64,000 nucleotides of DNA from positions 3,100,001 to 3,164,000 of the forward strand of contig NZ_CP043727.1 in assembly GCF_009831415.1 (NCBI RefSeq). The letters run 5' to 3'. The notes beneath the pieces were generated by a model. It did no database searches and was not told the origin of the DNA. It saw nothing but the letters and a program-made list of their open reading frames with translations. A program made the position numbers and the translations under genes. The stretch is from Yersinia canariae. Lineage in GTDB: Bacteria; Pseudomonadota; Gammaproteobacteria; Enterobacterales; Enterobacteriaceae. Shown here piece by piece: positions 1-9,259 of the stretch. The stretch's first letter is position 1. Each line of letters opens with the position of its first letter.

Positions 1-903
1 AGTATTACTGAGCAAATAAATAACCTTCGCAATATGCGAATACAGTTAGAACAAGATAATCGAGATACAAAACTTAACTTACAAGAGGCTAAATATCAAA
101 TAGCTATTATTTCAAAAGATTTAGCCAGATATAAAATACTCGATAGAAAATCGATGATTGCAAAATCCGAGCTGGAATATAAAGTCAGTATGTTAAGCAA
201 CTGGAAAATTAAAAGTAGAATTCTGAGAGAGCATGATAATAAAAACAAAAGGTTATTCCCTTCGCAATTTAAAAACATAGATAACTCTATTCTATTACTG
301 GAGCAAATGACGGAGGTAATTAAACGTGGCATGGAACAATTAGTCATAGCTGCCCCAATTGATGGAACTTTATCTGTCCTTGATATTGAATTAGGTCAGC
401 AAATAAAGCCTGGGGAAAAAATTGCGATAATAGACAATTTGCAATCATATTATTTTAATGTTTATTTCAGTGAGTACTATTTTGATAAAATAAAACCACA
501 AAGCCACATTACTTCAGCAGTAAACGGCCAAAACATGCCATTACTGATTGAGTCAGTATCAACTATCGTAGAAAATGGTAAATTCAAAGCAAAGCTAATT
601 CCACTAAAAGAAAGCGCTACTCAATTTAAAAGAGGACAATCCATTGAAATAAAAATCCCATTACAAGAAGAGAATAATCATGTGCTATTAGTACCTACTG
701 ACAGTATCATTTCAGACAATAATGGAAATTATTTTATCTATATTTATCAATCAGATAATAATCATGCGGTTAAATCTAAAGTCGAGATTAAACGTCGGGG
801 CTCTACAAATACTGAAATAATAACAGGAGCAAAACCTGGTCAAGTTATCGTTATTCCTCCGGAAGGAAACCGTAATGAACACGATATCATTGGATTTAAA
901 TAA
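1..903 (+). CDS. HlyD/MacA-type membrane fusion protein, 5' partial
   Basis: The reading frame is open from base 1, so the N-terminus (membrane anchor and first half of the biotinyl-like domain) lies outside the window. The visible part starts with charged coiled-coil sequence, then the second half of a lipoyl/barrel-sandwich domain (the IAAPIDGTL stretch), then a beta-barrel domain. Adaptors of this type link an inner-membrane ABC exporter to an outer-membrane channel. The stop lies inside the next gene (29-base overlap), and an ABC ATPase and a radical SAM maturase follow on the same strand. Export of a modified peptide is therefore the likely role (inference). The gene is strongly AT-rich compared with the backbone. 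Confidence 0.85.
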   Translation, partial: SITEQINNLRNMRIQLEQDNRDTKLNLQEAKYQIAIISKDLARYKILDRKSMIAKSELEYKVSMLSNWKIKSRILREHDNKNKRLFPSQFKNIDNSILLLEQMTEVIKRGMEQLVIAAPIDGTLSVLDIELGQQIKPGEKIAIIDNLQSYYFNVYFSEYYFDKIKPQSHITSAVNGQNMPLLIESVSTIVENGKFKAKLIPLKESATQFKRGQSIEIKIPLQEENNHVLLVPTDSIISDNNGNYFIYIYQSDNNHAVKSKVEIKRRGSTNTEIITGAKPGQVIVIPPEGNRNEHDIIGFK

Positions 904-1564
904 TATGTTAAATATGCATAATGCCGAAAAATGCTATATCACTAAAACAGTTAAAACTAAGGTTTTTAGTCATCTTAATTTTACTGTAGCAAAAGGTGAC
1001 TTTGTTTCAATTATGGGGCCGTCAGGATCGGGTAAATCAACACTACTTAATATCATTGGTATGTTTGATAGCCTCGACAGTGGTTCATGTACCCTAGCGG
1101 GAAAAGAGACTGTTGGCATGAGCCATTCACAAAAAATAATTCTAAGAAGATTATTAATAAGCTACATATTTCAATCATTTAATCTTATTACTCATTTATC
1201 TATCTTTGATAACATTGCCTTACCCCTCAAATATCGTGGTGTTGCCAAAAAAGAACGTATTGAACGAGTAAATAATATTTTAAATCTTTTCAGCATTGAT
1301 AACAGAAAAAACCATACACCAGCGCAACTATCAGGAGGTCAGCAACAACGAGTAGCAATCGCCAGAGCTATGGTATCCAACCCTGAATTTCTCTTAGCTG
1401 ATGAACCTACCGGAAATTTGGATAGTAAAAATGCCCATGCTGTACTTCAACAATTAAAAAATATAAATAAAAAAGGTACAACTATTATTATGGTTACACA
1501 TTCAGATGAAGCCTCTATATATGGCAACAGAATAATAAAAATGAAAGATGGTAAACTCACATAA
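875..1564 (+). CDS. ABC transporter ATP-binding protein, MacB/LolD type
   Basis: This 229-residue ATPase has a Walker A motif (GPSGSGKST), the signature [15 protein letters not shown], a Walker B with DEPTGNLD and a switch histidine (VTHSDE). This set is typical of the MacB/LolD/FtsE class, which works with a separate permease and a periplasmic adaptor. The ATG at 875 was chosen because GGAAGG lies just upstream inside the adaptor gene; an ATG at 905 is possible. No permease gene follows, so it is probably upstream of the window. It likely powers export of the peptide made by the adjoining maturase (inference from neighbours). Confidence 0.88.
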   Translation: MNTISLDLNNMLNMHNAEKCYITKTVKTKVFSHLNFTVAKGDFVSIMGPSGSGKSTLLNIIGMFDSLDSGSCTLAGKETVGMSHSQKIILRRLLISYIFQSFNLITHLSIFDNIALPLKYRGVAKKERIERVNNILNLFSIDNRKNHTPAQLSGGQQQRVAIARAMVSNPEFLLADEPTGNLDSKNAHAVLQQLKNINKKGTTIIMVTHSDEASIYGNRIIKMKDGKLT

Positions 1565-1581
1565 CTGACTAGGAATATATC

Positions 1582-2886
1582 TTGGGAAATTTAATACCGA
1601 TACAAAATATTGATTGCATAAATGACGATCACATGAAATATCTAGAGAAACTTAATACTTGTGAGTATAAAATATTATCAGCTTATTTTATTGGTAAGAT
1701 ACCTGCTGAGAATTTATTTGATGCTGATGAATTGGAGATATTAAACCGCGAGATAAATAGAAAAATATCAGCAAAAGCTATTAAAGCAAAAAAACTAGTC
1801 GTTGTATTGAAAGCTACTCGTTTATGTAATCTTCGTTGTACATACTGTCACTCATGGGCCGAGGGCCCTAATCAGACAGTTTCATTTCATACACTAGTCC
1901 GAACGGTACGACAAATCCTTGCTATTCCTAATGTAAATAGATTTGAGTTTGTCTGGCATGGTGGTGAAATTACACTATTGAAGCCAGAGTTTTTTAAAAA
2001 ACTTATTTGGCTACAACAAAATTTTAAACGCCCAGAGCAATATATTACCAACACAATGCAATCAAACTTAGTTAATATTTCTGATGATTGGTTAATGTTT
2101 ATTAAAGGTATTGGTATGAATATTGGAATTAGTCTTGATGGTATACCTACCGTAAATGATAAACGGCGAGTGGACTATAGAGGAAGAGGTACATCAGATC
2201 GTATTGCTAAAGGTATAGAAAAACTTCGAAAACATGATATTTTATACGGTGCGCTTATTGTTGTTGATAGAGATGTCTGCCAAACCAATGTGAGAGAGAT
2301 GCTAGACTATTTTATCTCAATAGAATTAACCAATATTGAATTCCTCAATATAGTGCCAGATAATCGGTTAATTAAAGGAGAGTACGCGGGCAATGCCTTT
2401 ATTAGTTATGCAGAGTTTATCCACTTCCTATCTGCTCTATTTAATATTTGGATAAATGGTTATCAAGAGAGAATACGCATTCCTATTTTTGATGATTTTA
2501 TTAACGTATTAAAAGATCCAAAAAACAAACCATCGGCGTGCTATTGGTCTGGCAATTGCTCACAAGAAATTATCACCTTGGAACCCAATGGAAACATTTC
2601 TCCCTGTGATAAATATGTAGGTGATAAAGACAGTATATATGGCTCTTTATTAGATACTGACTTGGCCGACCTGCTAGCCCATTCATCTCATAATCAACAA
2701 GCCATAAAAGAGGAAAAAGCAGCAACTGAAAAAATGCGCCATTGCGAATGGTTTTCTATTTGTCACGGAGGTTGCCCTCATGACCGGGTTATTAATCGCA
2801 GACATACCGTAGGATATAATGATGCATGCTGTGGAACAGGGAAATTGCTGGCGGCCATTCAGTATCATTTAGCCAACAGTAACTGA
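1582..2886 (+). CDS. Radical SAM/SPASM peptide maturase
   Basis: The protein has 434 residues. It carries the radical SAM [4Fe-4S] motif C82-x3-C86-x2-C89 (RLCNLRCTYC) after an N-terminal extension of about 75 residues. A C-terminal SPASM-like region follows, with cysteines in CYWSGNC, NGNISPCDKY, HCEWFSICHGGCPH and ACCG contexts for auxiliary Fe-S clusters. Such enzymes modify ribosomal peptides, for example by making cyclophane, thioether or C-C crosslinks. The start is TTG with AGGA about 7 bases upstream. From genus and partners it may belong to the XYE cyclophane-forming group (Xenorhabdus, Yersinia, Erwinia); this is an inference, not a match I could test. The precursor peptide gene is not seen in the window. 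Confidence 0.85.
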   Translation: MGNLIPIQNIDCINDDHMKYLEKLNTCEYKILSAYFIGKIPAENLFDADELEILNREINRKISAKAIKAKKLVVVLKATRLCNLRCTYCHSWAEGPNQTVSFHTLVRTVRQILAIPNVNRFEFVWHGGEITLLKPEFFKKLIWLQQNFKRPEQYITNTMQSNLVNISDDWLMFIKGIGMNIGISLDGIPTVNDKRRVDYRGRGTSDRIAKGIEKLRKHDILYGALIVVDRDVCQTNVREMLDYFISIELTNIEFLNIVPDNRLIKGEYAGNAFISYAEFIHFLSALFNIWINGYQERIRIPIFDDFINVLKDPKNKPSACYWSGNCSQEIITLEPNGNISPCDKYVGDKDSIYGSLLDTDLADLLAHSSHNQQAIKEEKAATEKMRHCEWFSICHGGCPHDRVINRRHTVGYNDACCGTGKLLAAIQYHLANSN

Positions 2887-2910
2887 AGCCACATTTGCGT
2901 GTGACTTCAG
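2883..2910. repeat. Inverted repeat between convergent maturase and kgtP genes
   Basis: An 11-bp stem with one mismatch (CTGAAGCCACA / TGTGACTTCAG) overlaps the maturase stop codon. No T-run follows on either strand, so it may be only a weak or Rho-assisted terminator. Confidence 0.45.
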
Positions 2911-2930
2911 CTATTAACGGCAGTTTCGTG

Positions 2931-4250
2931 TTACAACTCTACCTCTTGGCCTTTGCGGTGTAAGCGCAAAGAAACTAGGAAGGTTAAGAAACACATTGCT
3001 GATACATACCAAAAGAAACTATTTTCCATATCAAAAGACTTAAGAGATAGTGCAACATATTCAGCACTGCCACCAAACATGGCATTGGCAACAGCATAAG
3101 ACAAGCCAACACCTAGTGCTCTAACTTCTGGCGGGAACATTTCTGCTTTCAGTAACCCACCAATGGAAGTATAGAAACTAATTATAATCAGTGCAGTGAC
3201 AATCAGCATAAAAGCTATATAAGGACTGGTGACACCTTTTAGCGCATGGAGAATGGGCACTGTTAATAACGCAGATAACAAACCGAAAGTCAGCATAGAT
3301 GTACGCCGACTAATACGGTCGGATAATGCACCAAATAATGGCTGGATTATCATGAAAATAAATAAAGCCGCCGTCATAACTAGGCTAGCGGTTTTTACAT
3401 TCATCCCTGCTGTATTGACTAAATACTTTTGCATATAAGTGGTGTAAGTATAAAAAGAAAGTGAACCGCCAGCAGTAAAGCCCAATACCATAATAAAGGC
3501 TCGGCGGTTCTTCCATAGCCCTTTCAAGCTGCCGGCATCTTTCTTGTTACGTGTTTTTTCATCTGAAGTTTCATTCAATGAACGGCGCAAATAAAGTGCT
3601 ACCACGGCCAGCAATGCTCCGAGCACAAAAGGAATACGCCAGCCCCAGCTGTGCAATACCTCTGATGATAGAGTTTGTTGTAATAAAACCAAGACCAATA
3701 ATGCAAGTAATTGCCCACCTATCAATGTAACGTATTGGAAAGAAGCATAAAAGCCTTTGCGCCCTTTCACCGCGACTTCACTCATATATGTCGCACTGGT
3801 ACCATATTCCCCGCCGACGGATAACCCTTGAAATAGGCGAGCAACTAATAACAAAATAGGGGCCAGGCTACCGATTGAGGCATAAGTGGGCAAGCAAACA
3901 ATCATTAATGAGCCTGCGCACATCATATAAACGGAAATAAGCATGGAGAGTTTACGTCCATGTTTATCGGCAATATATCCAAATAGCCAGCCACCAATTG
4001 GCCGCATCAAAAAACCCGCAGCAAACACACCCGCTGTTTGTACTAACTGTGTCGTAGGATTATCACTAGGGAAAAAAAGCGGTGCAAAGTAGAGGGCGCA
4101 GAATGAATAAATATAAAAGTCGAACCATTCAACCAAATTACCGGAGGATGCTCCAACAATGGCACGGATTCTCTGTCGTGTATCTGCTTGCTCTGTCAAA
4201 CGTGCTGATTGTGAAGACTCACTCGTTTCTAATGATGTTGTTTCAGCCAT
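2931..4250 (-). CDS. kgtP: Alpha-ketoglutarate permease KgtP (MFS, metabolite:H+ symporter)
   Basis: The protein has 439 residues, close to E. coli KgtP (432), and I recognise near-identical stretches such as [31 protein letters not shown] and [15 protein letters not shown]. It has twelve predicted membrane helices, with the MFS loop motif between helices 2 and 3 (ADKHGRK). It imports 2-oxoglutarate with protons across the inner membrane. It converges on the peptide cassette and has about 320 bases of upstream DNA for its promoter. The N-terminus carries a Ser/Thr/Glu-rich stretch before the first helix. Confidence 0.93.
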   Translation of the reverse strand: MAETTSLETSESSQSARLTEQADTRQRIRAIVGASSGNLVEWFDFYIYSFCALYFAPLFFPSDNPTTQLVQTAGVFAAGFLMRPIGGWLFGYIADKHGRKLSMLISVYMMCAGSLMIVCLPTYASIGSLAPILLLVARLFQGLSVGGEYGTSATYMSEVAVKGRKGFYASFQYVTLIGGQLLALLVLVLLQQTLSSEVLHSWGWRIPFVLGALLAVVALYLRRSLNETSDEKTRNKKDAGSLKGLWKNRRAFIMVLGFTAGGSLSFYTYTTYMQKYLVNTAGMNVKTASLVMTAALFIFMIIQPLFGALSDRISRRTSMLTFGLLSALLTVPILHALKGVTSPYIAFMLIVTALIIISFYTSIGGLLKAEMFPPEVRALGVGLSYAVANAMFGGSAEYVALSLKSFDMENSFFWYVSAMCFLTFLVSLRLHRKGQEVEL

Positions 4251-4569
4251 ATTGATACATCTACCATATTGTTAAACTTCCATGCCAACATAAACTCACC
4301 ACTGAAAAATCTCAGATGCTGAGCTCCCATTCATATATTGCAGATTGTTATATATTGGTAACAATATTGTTTCAATGACCACTATAGAGGAGGCGGTAGT
4401 TTAGGAAAAACCTCAAGTTATCCTGTGATGTCAAATGGATAAAAATGTCGACTCGACTTTTAGGTAAGTACTTTTTTTGTGAACATGGTAGCAAACTTGG
4501 TAATAACCAAAGCAGCAATAGCCGCCAGTGCAGATATATCTCTGGCGACTATCGCTCTACTCTTTTGGA
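4251..4569. other. Intergenic region upstream of kgtP
   Basis: About 320 bases without a credible gene. It holds the kgtP leader and promoter region (no box assigned with confidence). Near 4523-4547 an imperfect hairpin (CGCCAG ... CTGGCG) lies just past the displaced 3' end of the DUF924 gene and could have been that gene's terminator. Confidence 0.5.
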
Positions 4570-4676
4570 CTAAAACACCGATCCCGGTTGGAGTAGAAAA
4601 GCTTGTTCTTCAGCACTGGATACACGGCCGAGAATAAGGTTACGATGTGGATATCGGCCAAAGCGGTCAATAATCG
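4570..4676 (-). pseudogene. Displaced 3' end of the DUF924 gene split by the prophage
   Basis: Read on the minus strand from the att core, this stretch encodes I-I-D-R-F-G-R-Y-P-H-R-N-L-I-L-G-R-V and on through S-S-A-E-E-Q to Q-P-G-S-V-F and a TAG stop (complement of 4570-4572). That is the normal C-terminus of DUF924 proteins. It has no start of its own. The first 148 residues of the same gene lie 28.7 kb away (33247-33777). Joining the two at the shared CGATTATTGA core restores an uninterrupted protein of about 179 residues. This is direct evidence of insertion inside the coding sequence. Confidence 0.9.
4667..4676. repeat. attL core of the prophage
   Basis: TCAATAATCG (CGATTATTGA on the host gene strand), repeated exactly at 33335-33344. 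It falls inside the Ile-Ile-Asp codons of the DUF924 gene. Reading outward, the host gene's proper C-terminus follows; reading inward, phage DNA begins. Confidence 0.85.
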
Positions 4677-4778
4677 TTTAAATTCACTTTAAAGGAAAAT
4701 ACAGAAACTATAATTACACATAAAAATCATAACGTTACATTGATATGTTAGTTGTGATTTTTATTCCATAAAATAACA

Positions 4779-4797
4779 ATGGCGATTAAATGGCGAT
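4779..4797. promoter_or_regulatory. Paired 8-bp repeat inside attL, candidate integrase arm site
   Basis: ATGGCGAT occurs twice with a 3-base gap (11-bp period). The same paired octamer lies inside the other end at 33220-33238. The pairs are about 102 bp (left) and 96 bp (right) from their cores. Paired repeats flanking the core are the layout expected of arm-type sites for P2-family integrases. Confidence 0.65.
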
Positions 4798-4827
4798 GTA
4801 AGTTTTAATATTCGATTAATCGCGGCG

Positions 4828-4851
4828 AAAAAAAACCTGCTTTCGCAGGCT
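4828..4851 (-). terminator. Intrinsic terminator downstream of ogr
   Basis: On the minus strand a CCTGC-GAAA-GCAGG hairpin is followed by a run of eight T. It lies just past the ogr stop. Confidence 0.8.
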
Positions 4852-4855
4852 TCTT

Positions 4856-5074
4856 TTAATACCAGAATACAGATTGATTATCGCGACTCGGATGAGGTGG
4901 CGCTGGTTTTGTCTCCCCCGGTTTGACAATTATTCTATCTACTGTTTCGTGCGTGGCAAAAGTACAACTACAATTTATATTCTGGCACTGGTGATAACGT
5001 TCTTTCGTTTTTTCACTCAGGTAACGGCTAGACCGAGCATGTGCAGCGGTTCTACAAAGCGGGCAATGCATCAT
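4856..5074 (-). CDS. ogr: Ogr/Delta zinc-finger late-gene activator
   Basis: The protein has 72 residues and the Ogr signature HCPLC ... RYHQCQN.NC. The four zinc ligands are C4, C7, C30 and C35, at P2 Ogr spacing, with the conserved RY and IVKPGE segments. Ogr binds TGT-N12-ACA sites near -55 of P2 late promoters and recruits RNA polymerase through its alpha subunit (family knowledge). Candidate sites are at 11545-11562 and 21806-21823. It is the last phage gene before attL and has its own terminator. Confidence 0.93.
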   Translation of the reverse strand: MMHCPLCRTAAHARSSRYLSEKTKERYHQCQNINCSCTFATHETVDRIIVKPGETKPAPPHPSRDNQSVFWY

Positions 5075-5141
5075 ATCTGTGTCCCCTCCTCTCTCTGCTT
5101 ATGTCAATATGATAGCATCACAAACGCTCAATAATTAGCTT

Positions 5142-5172
5142 TATGTGATTTTTATATCGATAAAATCACATA
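5142..5172. repeat. Perfect 11-bp inverted repeat between D and ogr
   Basis: TATGTGATTTT / AAAATCACATA with a 9-base loop, about 9 bases past the D stop. It lacks a T-run, so it may be a weak terminator for the FI-D operon or a protein site at the ogr promoter. It is AT-rich compared with the late genes. Confidence 0.6.
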
Positions 5173-5181
5173 TTATGAATT

Positions 5182-6345
5182 TTATTCAGCCTCATAGGTC
5201 ACATCCGACAGCAACACTTCGAGAGATAATTGTGTGGTATAGCCGCTGTTGCTCAGGCTGTGCGCTACCTTGCTGATTATCCAGCTCTGTTGGTCTATCA
5301 CTGATTTAAAGCCGCTGACCGCTATCGGTGTTTCAGGGAATAAATCAGCGCGCCCCATGGCTAAGGTGATAGAGAACTCGGCCACACCGCGCTGCAACTT
5401 CTCCCATTTAGACTGTGCGGCACGCATCGCGGCTTTTTGTGTGGCGTAAACCGTGGTAATAGTAAAAACGTTATCCTCAGACCCCACCAGATAATCCCCT
5501 TGTTTTTCTTCCACCGGCTTTTTCACTGTCGCCGCCTTGGTGCGGATCGGTTTGGCTTTGGGGTGTTCCAGTGCGCGGAGCTGCTTAAACTTGGGCTTGC
5601 GCTGTAATTTCACCTTTTTCGGCTTGGCCGGTTTGGGGTCTTTGGTGTGCAACCAACTGGCACTCACCCCGGTATACGCGCCCCGGTCAGCAATACTAAA
5701 GCTGTGCTGGTCGCCATCTTGCCGGGTGATCGTCATTTGCGGGATAGGTTTACCGCTGGCCGTGACACCGCTGCCCGGCTTAATAAATAACAATCGCCCG
5801 GCTTTGACGGCGGCCACCGCGCCATTAAGCGAGGCTAACCGGGTGATAAACTTGGCGTCAGTCTCTTGGGTCTGGTCGATATGCGAAATAGTGATATCCG
5901 CCAGTCCGTCAGCCAGCATGGCTTTCAGGTTATTGCGCTCGGCCACCTGTGCCACGACTTTCCCCAGTGTGGTTTCATGGTAAGACACCTCCCTCCGGGT
6001 ATTGAGCGAACCGCGAAAATCCGCACTGCGCGCGCGAATGGTTAGCGTATCCGGCGCGCCATGGTGCTCGACCTCATCCACGGTAAAATCCCCCTTACCA
6101 ATCAGCGCCGAGCCTTTCCAGCCCAAGAACACCGACAGCACCGCGCCCCGTTCCGGCATGGCAAGCTGGCCGTCGGCGTCATCCAGTTCAATATCAAGCT
6201 GGTCAGCCTCAAAGCCCCGGTTATCGGTCAGGCTCAGGGACAGCAGCCGGTCACGGATATTCTGCGTAATATCTTTCTGGTTAATGTTCAGCATAAAGTC
6301 CGGGGCCATATCCGCCCCAGCCGGTAGAGCCATGCCGGTCATCAT
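5182..6345 (-). CDS. D: Tail hub protein gpD (late control D)
   Basis: The protein has 387 residues and matches the P2 gpD family: an N-terminal hub domain like T4 gp27/VgrG (DFMLNINQKDIT, LSLTDNRGFEADQLDIELDD), a TRLASLNGAV segment, and a basic Lys/Pro-rich stretch around residues 235-275. It forms the hub between tail tube and spike. It is the last gene of the FI-FII-E-T-U-D block and overlaps the end of U by 4 bases, which suggests coupled translation. Confidence 0.92.
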   Translation of the reverse strand: MMTGMALPAGADMAPDFMLNINQKDITQNIRDRLLSLSLTDNRGFEADQLDIELDDADGQLAMPERGAVLSVFLGWKGSALIGKGDFTVDEVEHHGAPDTLTIRARSADFRGSLNTRREVSYHETTLGKVVAQVAERNNLKAMLADGLADITISHIDQTQETDAKFITRLASLNGAVAAVKAGRLLFIKPGSGVTASGKPIPQMTITRQDGDQHSFSIADRGAYTGVSASWLHTKDPKPAKPKKVKLQRKPKFKQLRALEHPKAKPIRTKAATVKKPVEEKQGDYLVGSEDNVFTITTVYATQKAAMRAAQSKWEKLQRGVAEFSITLAMGRADLFPETPIAVSGFKSVIDQQSWIISKVAHSLSNSGYTTQLSLEVLLSDVTYEAE

Positions 6346-6827
6346 GACAATAATCCCCCGATAGCGGCCTGCGCCTTACTTGTCATTTCTGTCGCCTTAC
6401 CCAGTAACTCGTCAGCCTGTTGTTGCAGGTCGCCAAACATGGCGGTTAATGACTCATCCACCCGTAACAGGTTGAGGGTGAACTCAATGCGCCGGGCGCT
6501 GCCGTCTTCAAAAAATAGCGTACCGGTATGGCTCAAACTCTCGATGACAAACATGCCGTAAATCATGCCACTGCCCTCAACCAGCGGCCACGCCTTGCCT
6601 TGGTCGGCCATCACTTCGAGGGCCAGCAATGACAGGCGGCCGCCGGTCAGCTCCGGCAGCAACACCCCGGACAGAGTGATTTTTTCGCTATCAACGCCAA
6701 GAAACTGTGCAGCCGGGCGCAAGCCCACCCGGCTGTTAGTCGGCCAACGGTAATCAATATTGCGCCCCATGGTTTGATAAGGCGTGGTCTGGCGCATAAA
6801 CACAAATAAACCCAGTGATAACATCAT
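6342..6827 (-). CDS. U: Tail protein gpU
   Basis: 161 residues. It is recognised as the P2 gpU family by MLSLGLFVFMRQTTPYQ, the R-P-A-Q-F-L-G segment and an amphipathic Ala-rich C-terminus. It is required for tail assembly; the family is placed near the tail tip. It lies between T (2 bases upstream) and D. Confidence 0.9.
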   Translation of the reverse strand: MMLSLGLFVFMRQTTPYQTMGRNIDYRWPTNSRVGLRPAAQFLGVDSEKITLSGVLLPELTGGRLSLLALEVMADQGKAWPLVEGSGMIYGMFVIESLSHTGTLFFEDGSARRIEFTLNLLRVDESLTAMFGDLQQQADELLGKATEMTSKAQAAIGGLLS

Positions 6828-6829
6828 GA

Positions 6830-9259
6830 TTAATTCTCCATCTGGCCGCGCTGACGGACGCGCTTATCCCGTTCGTTCTTAGCCAGCGCATCGGTCATCA
6901 TGCGCTCAGCATCTTGTCGGCTCATGCCCGGCGGGATGGTTATCTTGATATCGTTGGTGGTCACGCTGCTATCAACGATAGTGGTGCCGGTATGGGCGGT
7001 GACCGGCTGATAGCCGCCGTATAACACGCCGCCACTGGGTGAGTATCCGCCCGCGTAGGGGTTATCTTTCGGGATGTTATCGGCCAGTCCGGTAGATTTG
7101 CTATCAATAACGCCGAGTTTTTCCAGCACCCAGTCAATGCCACTGCGCAGGGTGTTTAGCGCATCCATCGGCAGACTGAGCGCTGCCGCCAGTCCCTCGC
7201 CAAATAACTTGCCTGCGTTGGTCGCAGTGTCCAAGGTTTCCTGTGTGGCTTTCACCGGTTTAATCAGGTCAGCGAACCAGTTTGAAAGCTGCTTCACCTT
7301 GTCACTAAACCATGCAAACACCGGTTTAAGCGGCTCAAACGCGGCACTGATTGGCCCCATGGCAGCAGTAAAACCCTCAGCCACACCCGCAATAAAGGCG
7401 CTGATAGGCTCCCAGTATTTACGGATAAGCAGACCACCGGCCACAATGGCCGCCACCACGGCGACTATCGGCCATGTCAGCGCGGTGAGTGCGGCGGCAA
7501 TGGTTCCGGCCATCAGGGAAAACCCAGTACTCAGCAGACCCGCCCCGGCCAACAACAGGTTAAACCCGGCCATGACCGGCCATGCAATCAATCCCAATGC
7601 ACCTAACCCGGCAACCAGTGCCAGCGCCGCACCAGTTACCGTGGTAATGGTGCTGACCAGTTCGGGGTTTTTCTTGGCCCACACAGCAACATTGACCAGC
7701 CAGTCCGTTGCGGTCACGGTCAGCCTGCGCAATGCGGAGTCTTGCTTTTCAAAGACTTCAATTTCTAAGTCTTCCCATGCCGAACTCAGGTTTTTCAGGT
7801 CGCCGTCAAGGTTATCCATCCTCACTGTGGCGATAGATTGTGCGGTGCCATCGGCATTTTTCAGCTTACTTTGTTTCTCCGCCAGCTTGCCGTTACCGGC
7901 AGCGGCCACCAGTTTCACCGCCCCTTTCATGGCCTCTTCACCGAATATCACTTTCAGGTATTCAGCTTGCTGCGCGGTGCCTAACTTGTTCTTTTTAAAC
8001 GAGCGGTCAATATCTTTGAGGATTTTCTCCACCGGCAACATATTGCCTTTGCCGTCGCGGGTCGTGATTCCCAGCTCGCGCAAGGCTTCCGGGGCTTTAC
8101 CGACAGGAGCCTGTAACCGGCTAAACACCGCACTGGTACTGGTGCCTGCCATACTGCCTTTAATACCGTTATCGGCCAGCACACCGAGCAGTGCGGTGGT
8201 GTCTTCAATGCTGGCCCCGGCGGCCTCGGCAATCGGGGCCACGTATTTCATGGCCTCGCCCAGCTCTAACAGGTTGGTGTTTGAGCTGGTAAAGCCTTTC
8301 GCCATCACATCCGATACGCGCTTAATCTGGTCTAACGGCAGGTTAAACGCCGACTGCATGTTGGTGACAATATCGGCCGCCTCGGCGATATCGACACCGG
8401 ACGCCAGCGACAGGTTAACCGTCGGCTCAGTGGCGGCCAGAATGGCGTCAGCGTCATAGCCCGAACGGGCCAGCGTGTCTTGGGTTCGCGCCACATCTGT
8501 CGGGGAAAAGGCGGTGGAGCCGCCGATATCCCGCGCCTGTTGACGAATGGCCGCCAGCTTGGCGTCATTTTTATCCAGCCCTAAAATCGCCTGCGTACCG
8601 GACATCTGGCTGTCAAACTCCATCCCCGGTGCAATCAGTTTCGCCGCACCGTACAGCCCGGCGGTTGCCACACCAAGACTGGCCGCGCCCACATTGCGCA
8701 CCGTGGCGGTGGCGGCCTTGCCTTTTTGATAACGCTGGCTGATACGGTTGAGTTGTTCCTGTTTCTGGCTCAGGCGTTGCAGCTCTTGGCGCTGGCGGCT
8801 CAGGGCGGTAGTGGCTTCGGCGGCGCTGCTGCGTAACCGGCGCTGTTCACTGCTCAGGTTTTTGGTCGCGATACCATCAGCATTGAGGGCATCACGCTGG
8901 CGCTGCACTGACTGGCGCAGTCCGTTGTATTTGGTTTGCAGCTCAGTGGCGGCGCGCCTGGCTCCCTCCATCAACCGGGCTTGTTGGGCGGTGGGTTTCT
9001 CGGTGTTTTTAAACGCAATCGCCAGCGCTGCCGCGTCTTCTTTGGCTTTTTTCAGCGCCTGCCCGGTAACGGCCAGTTGGCCGCTGGCTTTGCGGAAACC
9101 GTCAATCTTCGCCGCCTGCATATCAAGGGATTTGATACTGCTTTGCGTGTTGCGAATATCACCGGTAAGGGATTTACTGGCGGTCTGAATAGCTTTAAAC
9201 GGGCGGGTGGCTTGGTCTACGGCTTTGAGTAATACCTGTAGCTGTAAGCTCTTACTCAT
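6830..9259 (-). CDS. T: Tail tape measure protein gpT
   Basis: The protein has 809 residues. An N-terminal coiled-coil region (about residues 1-180) is followed by the TMP core (FSPTDVARTQDTLARSGYDAD ... NTNLLELGEAMKYVAPIAEAAG ... GVLADNGIKGS), then hydrophobic Gly/Ala-rich segments around 545-640, then a soluble C-terminus. Its length sets tail length. The start codon overlaps the end of the E' frame by 8 bases, so T is probably coupled to the frameshift product. Confidence 0.93.
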   Translation of the reverse strand: MSKSLQLQVLLKAVDQATRPFKAIQTASKSLTGDIRNTQSSIKSLDMQAAKIDGFRKASGQLAVTGQALKKAKEDAAALAIAFKNTEKPTAQQARLMEGARRAATELQTKYNGLRQSVQRQRDALNADGIATKNLSSEQRRLRSSAAEATTALSRQRQELQRLSQKQEQLNRISQRYQKGKAATATVRNVGAASLGVATAGLYGAAKLIAPGMEFDSQMSGTQAILGLDKNDAKLAAIRQQARDIGGSTAFSPTDVARTQDTLARSGYDADAILAATEPTVNLSLASGVDIAEAADIVTNMQSAFNLPLDQIKRVSDVMAKGFTSSNTNLLELGEAMKYVAPIAEAAGASIEDTTALLGVLADNGIKGSMAGTSTSAVFSRLQAPVGKAPEALRELGITTRDGKGNMLPVEKILKDIDRSFKKNKLGTAQQAEYLKVIFGEEAMKGAVKLVAAAGNGKLAEKQSKLKNADGTAQSIATVRMDNLDGDLKNLSSAWEDLEIEVFEKQDSALRRLTVTATDWLVNVAVWAKKNPELVSTITTVTGAALALVAGLGALGLIAWPVMAGFNLLLAGAGLLSTGFSLMAGTIAAALTALTWPIVAVVAAIVAGGLLIRKYWEPISAFIAGVAEGFTAAMGPISAAFEPLKPVFAWFSDKVKQLSNWFADLIKPVKATQETLDTATNAGKLFGEGLAAALSLPMDALNTLRSGIDWVLEKLGVIDSKSTGLADNIPKDNPYAGGYSPSGGVLYGGYQPVTAHTGTTIVDSSVTTNDIKITIPPGMSRQDAERMMTDALAKNERDKRVRQRGQMEN

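Noticed and set aside
2883..2910. Precursor peptide gene after the radical SAM gene
   Set aside because: Only 44 bases separate it from the convergent kgtP, too short for a precursor, and the space is filled by a hairpin.
5537..5983. 148-codon plus-strand frame opposite gpD
   Set aside because: Antisense shadow of the late control gene with no start site or domain.
7074..8459. Plus-strand 461-codon open frame opposite the tape measure gene
   Set aside because: It is an antisense shadow of gpT. Its translation is Ser/Ala-rich with no domain, and gpT has clear homology on the other strand.
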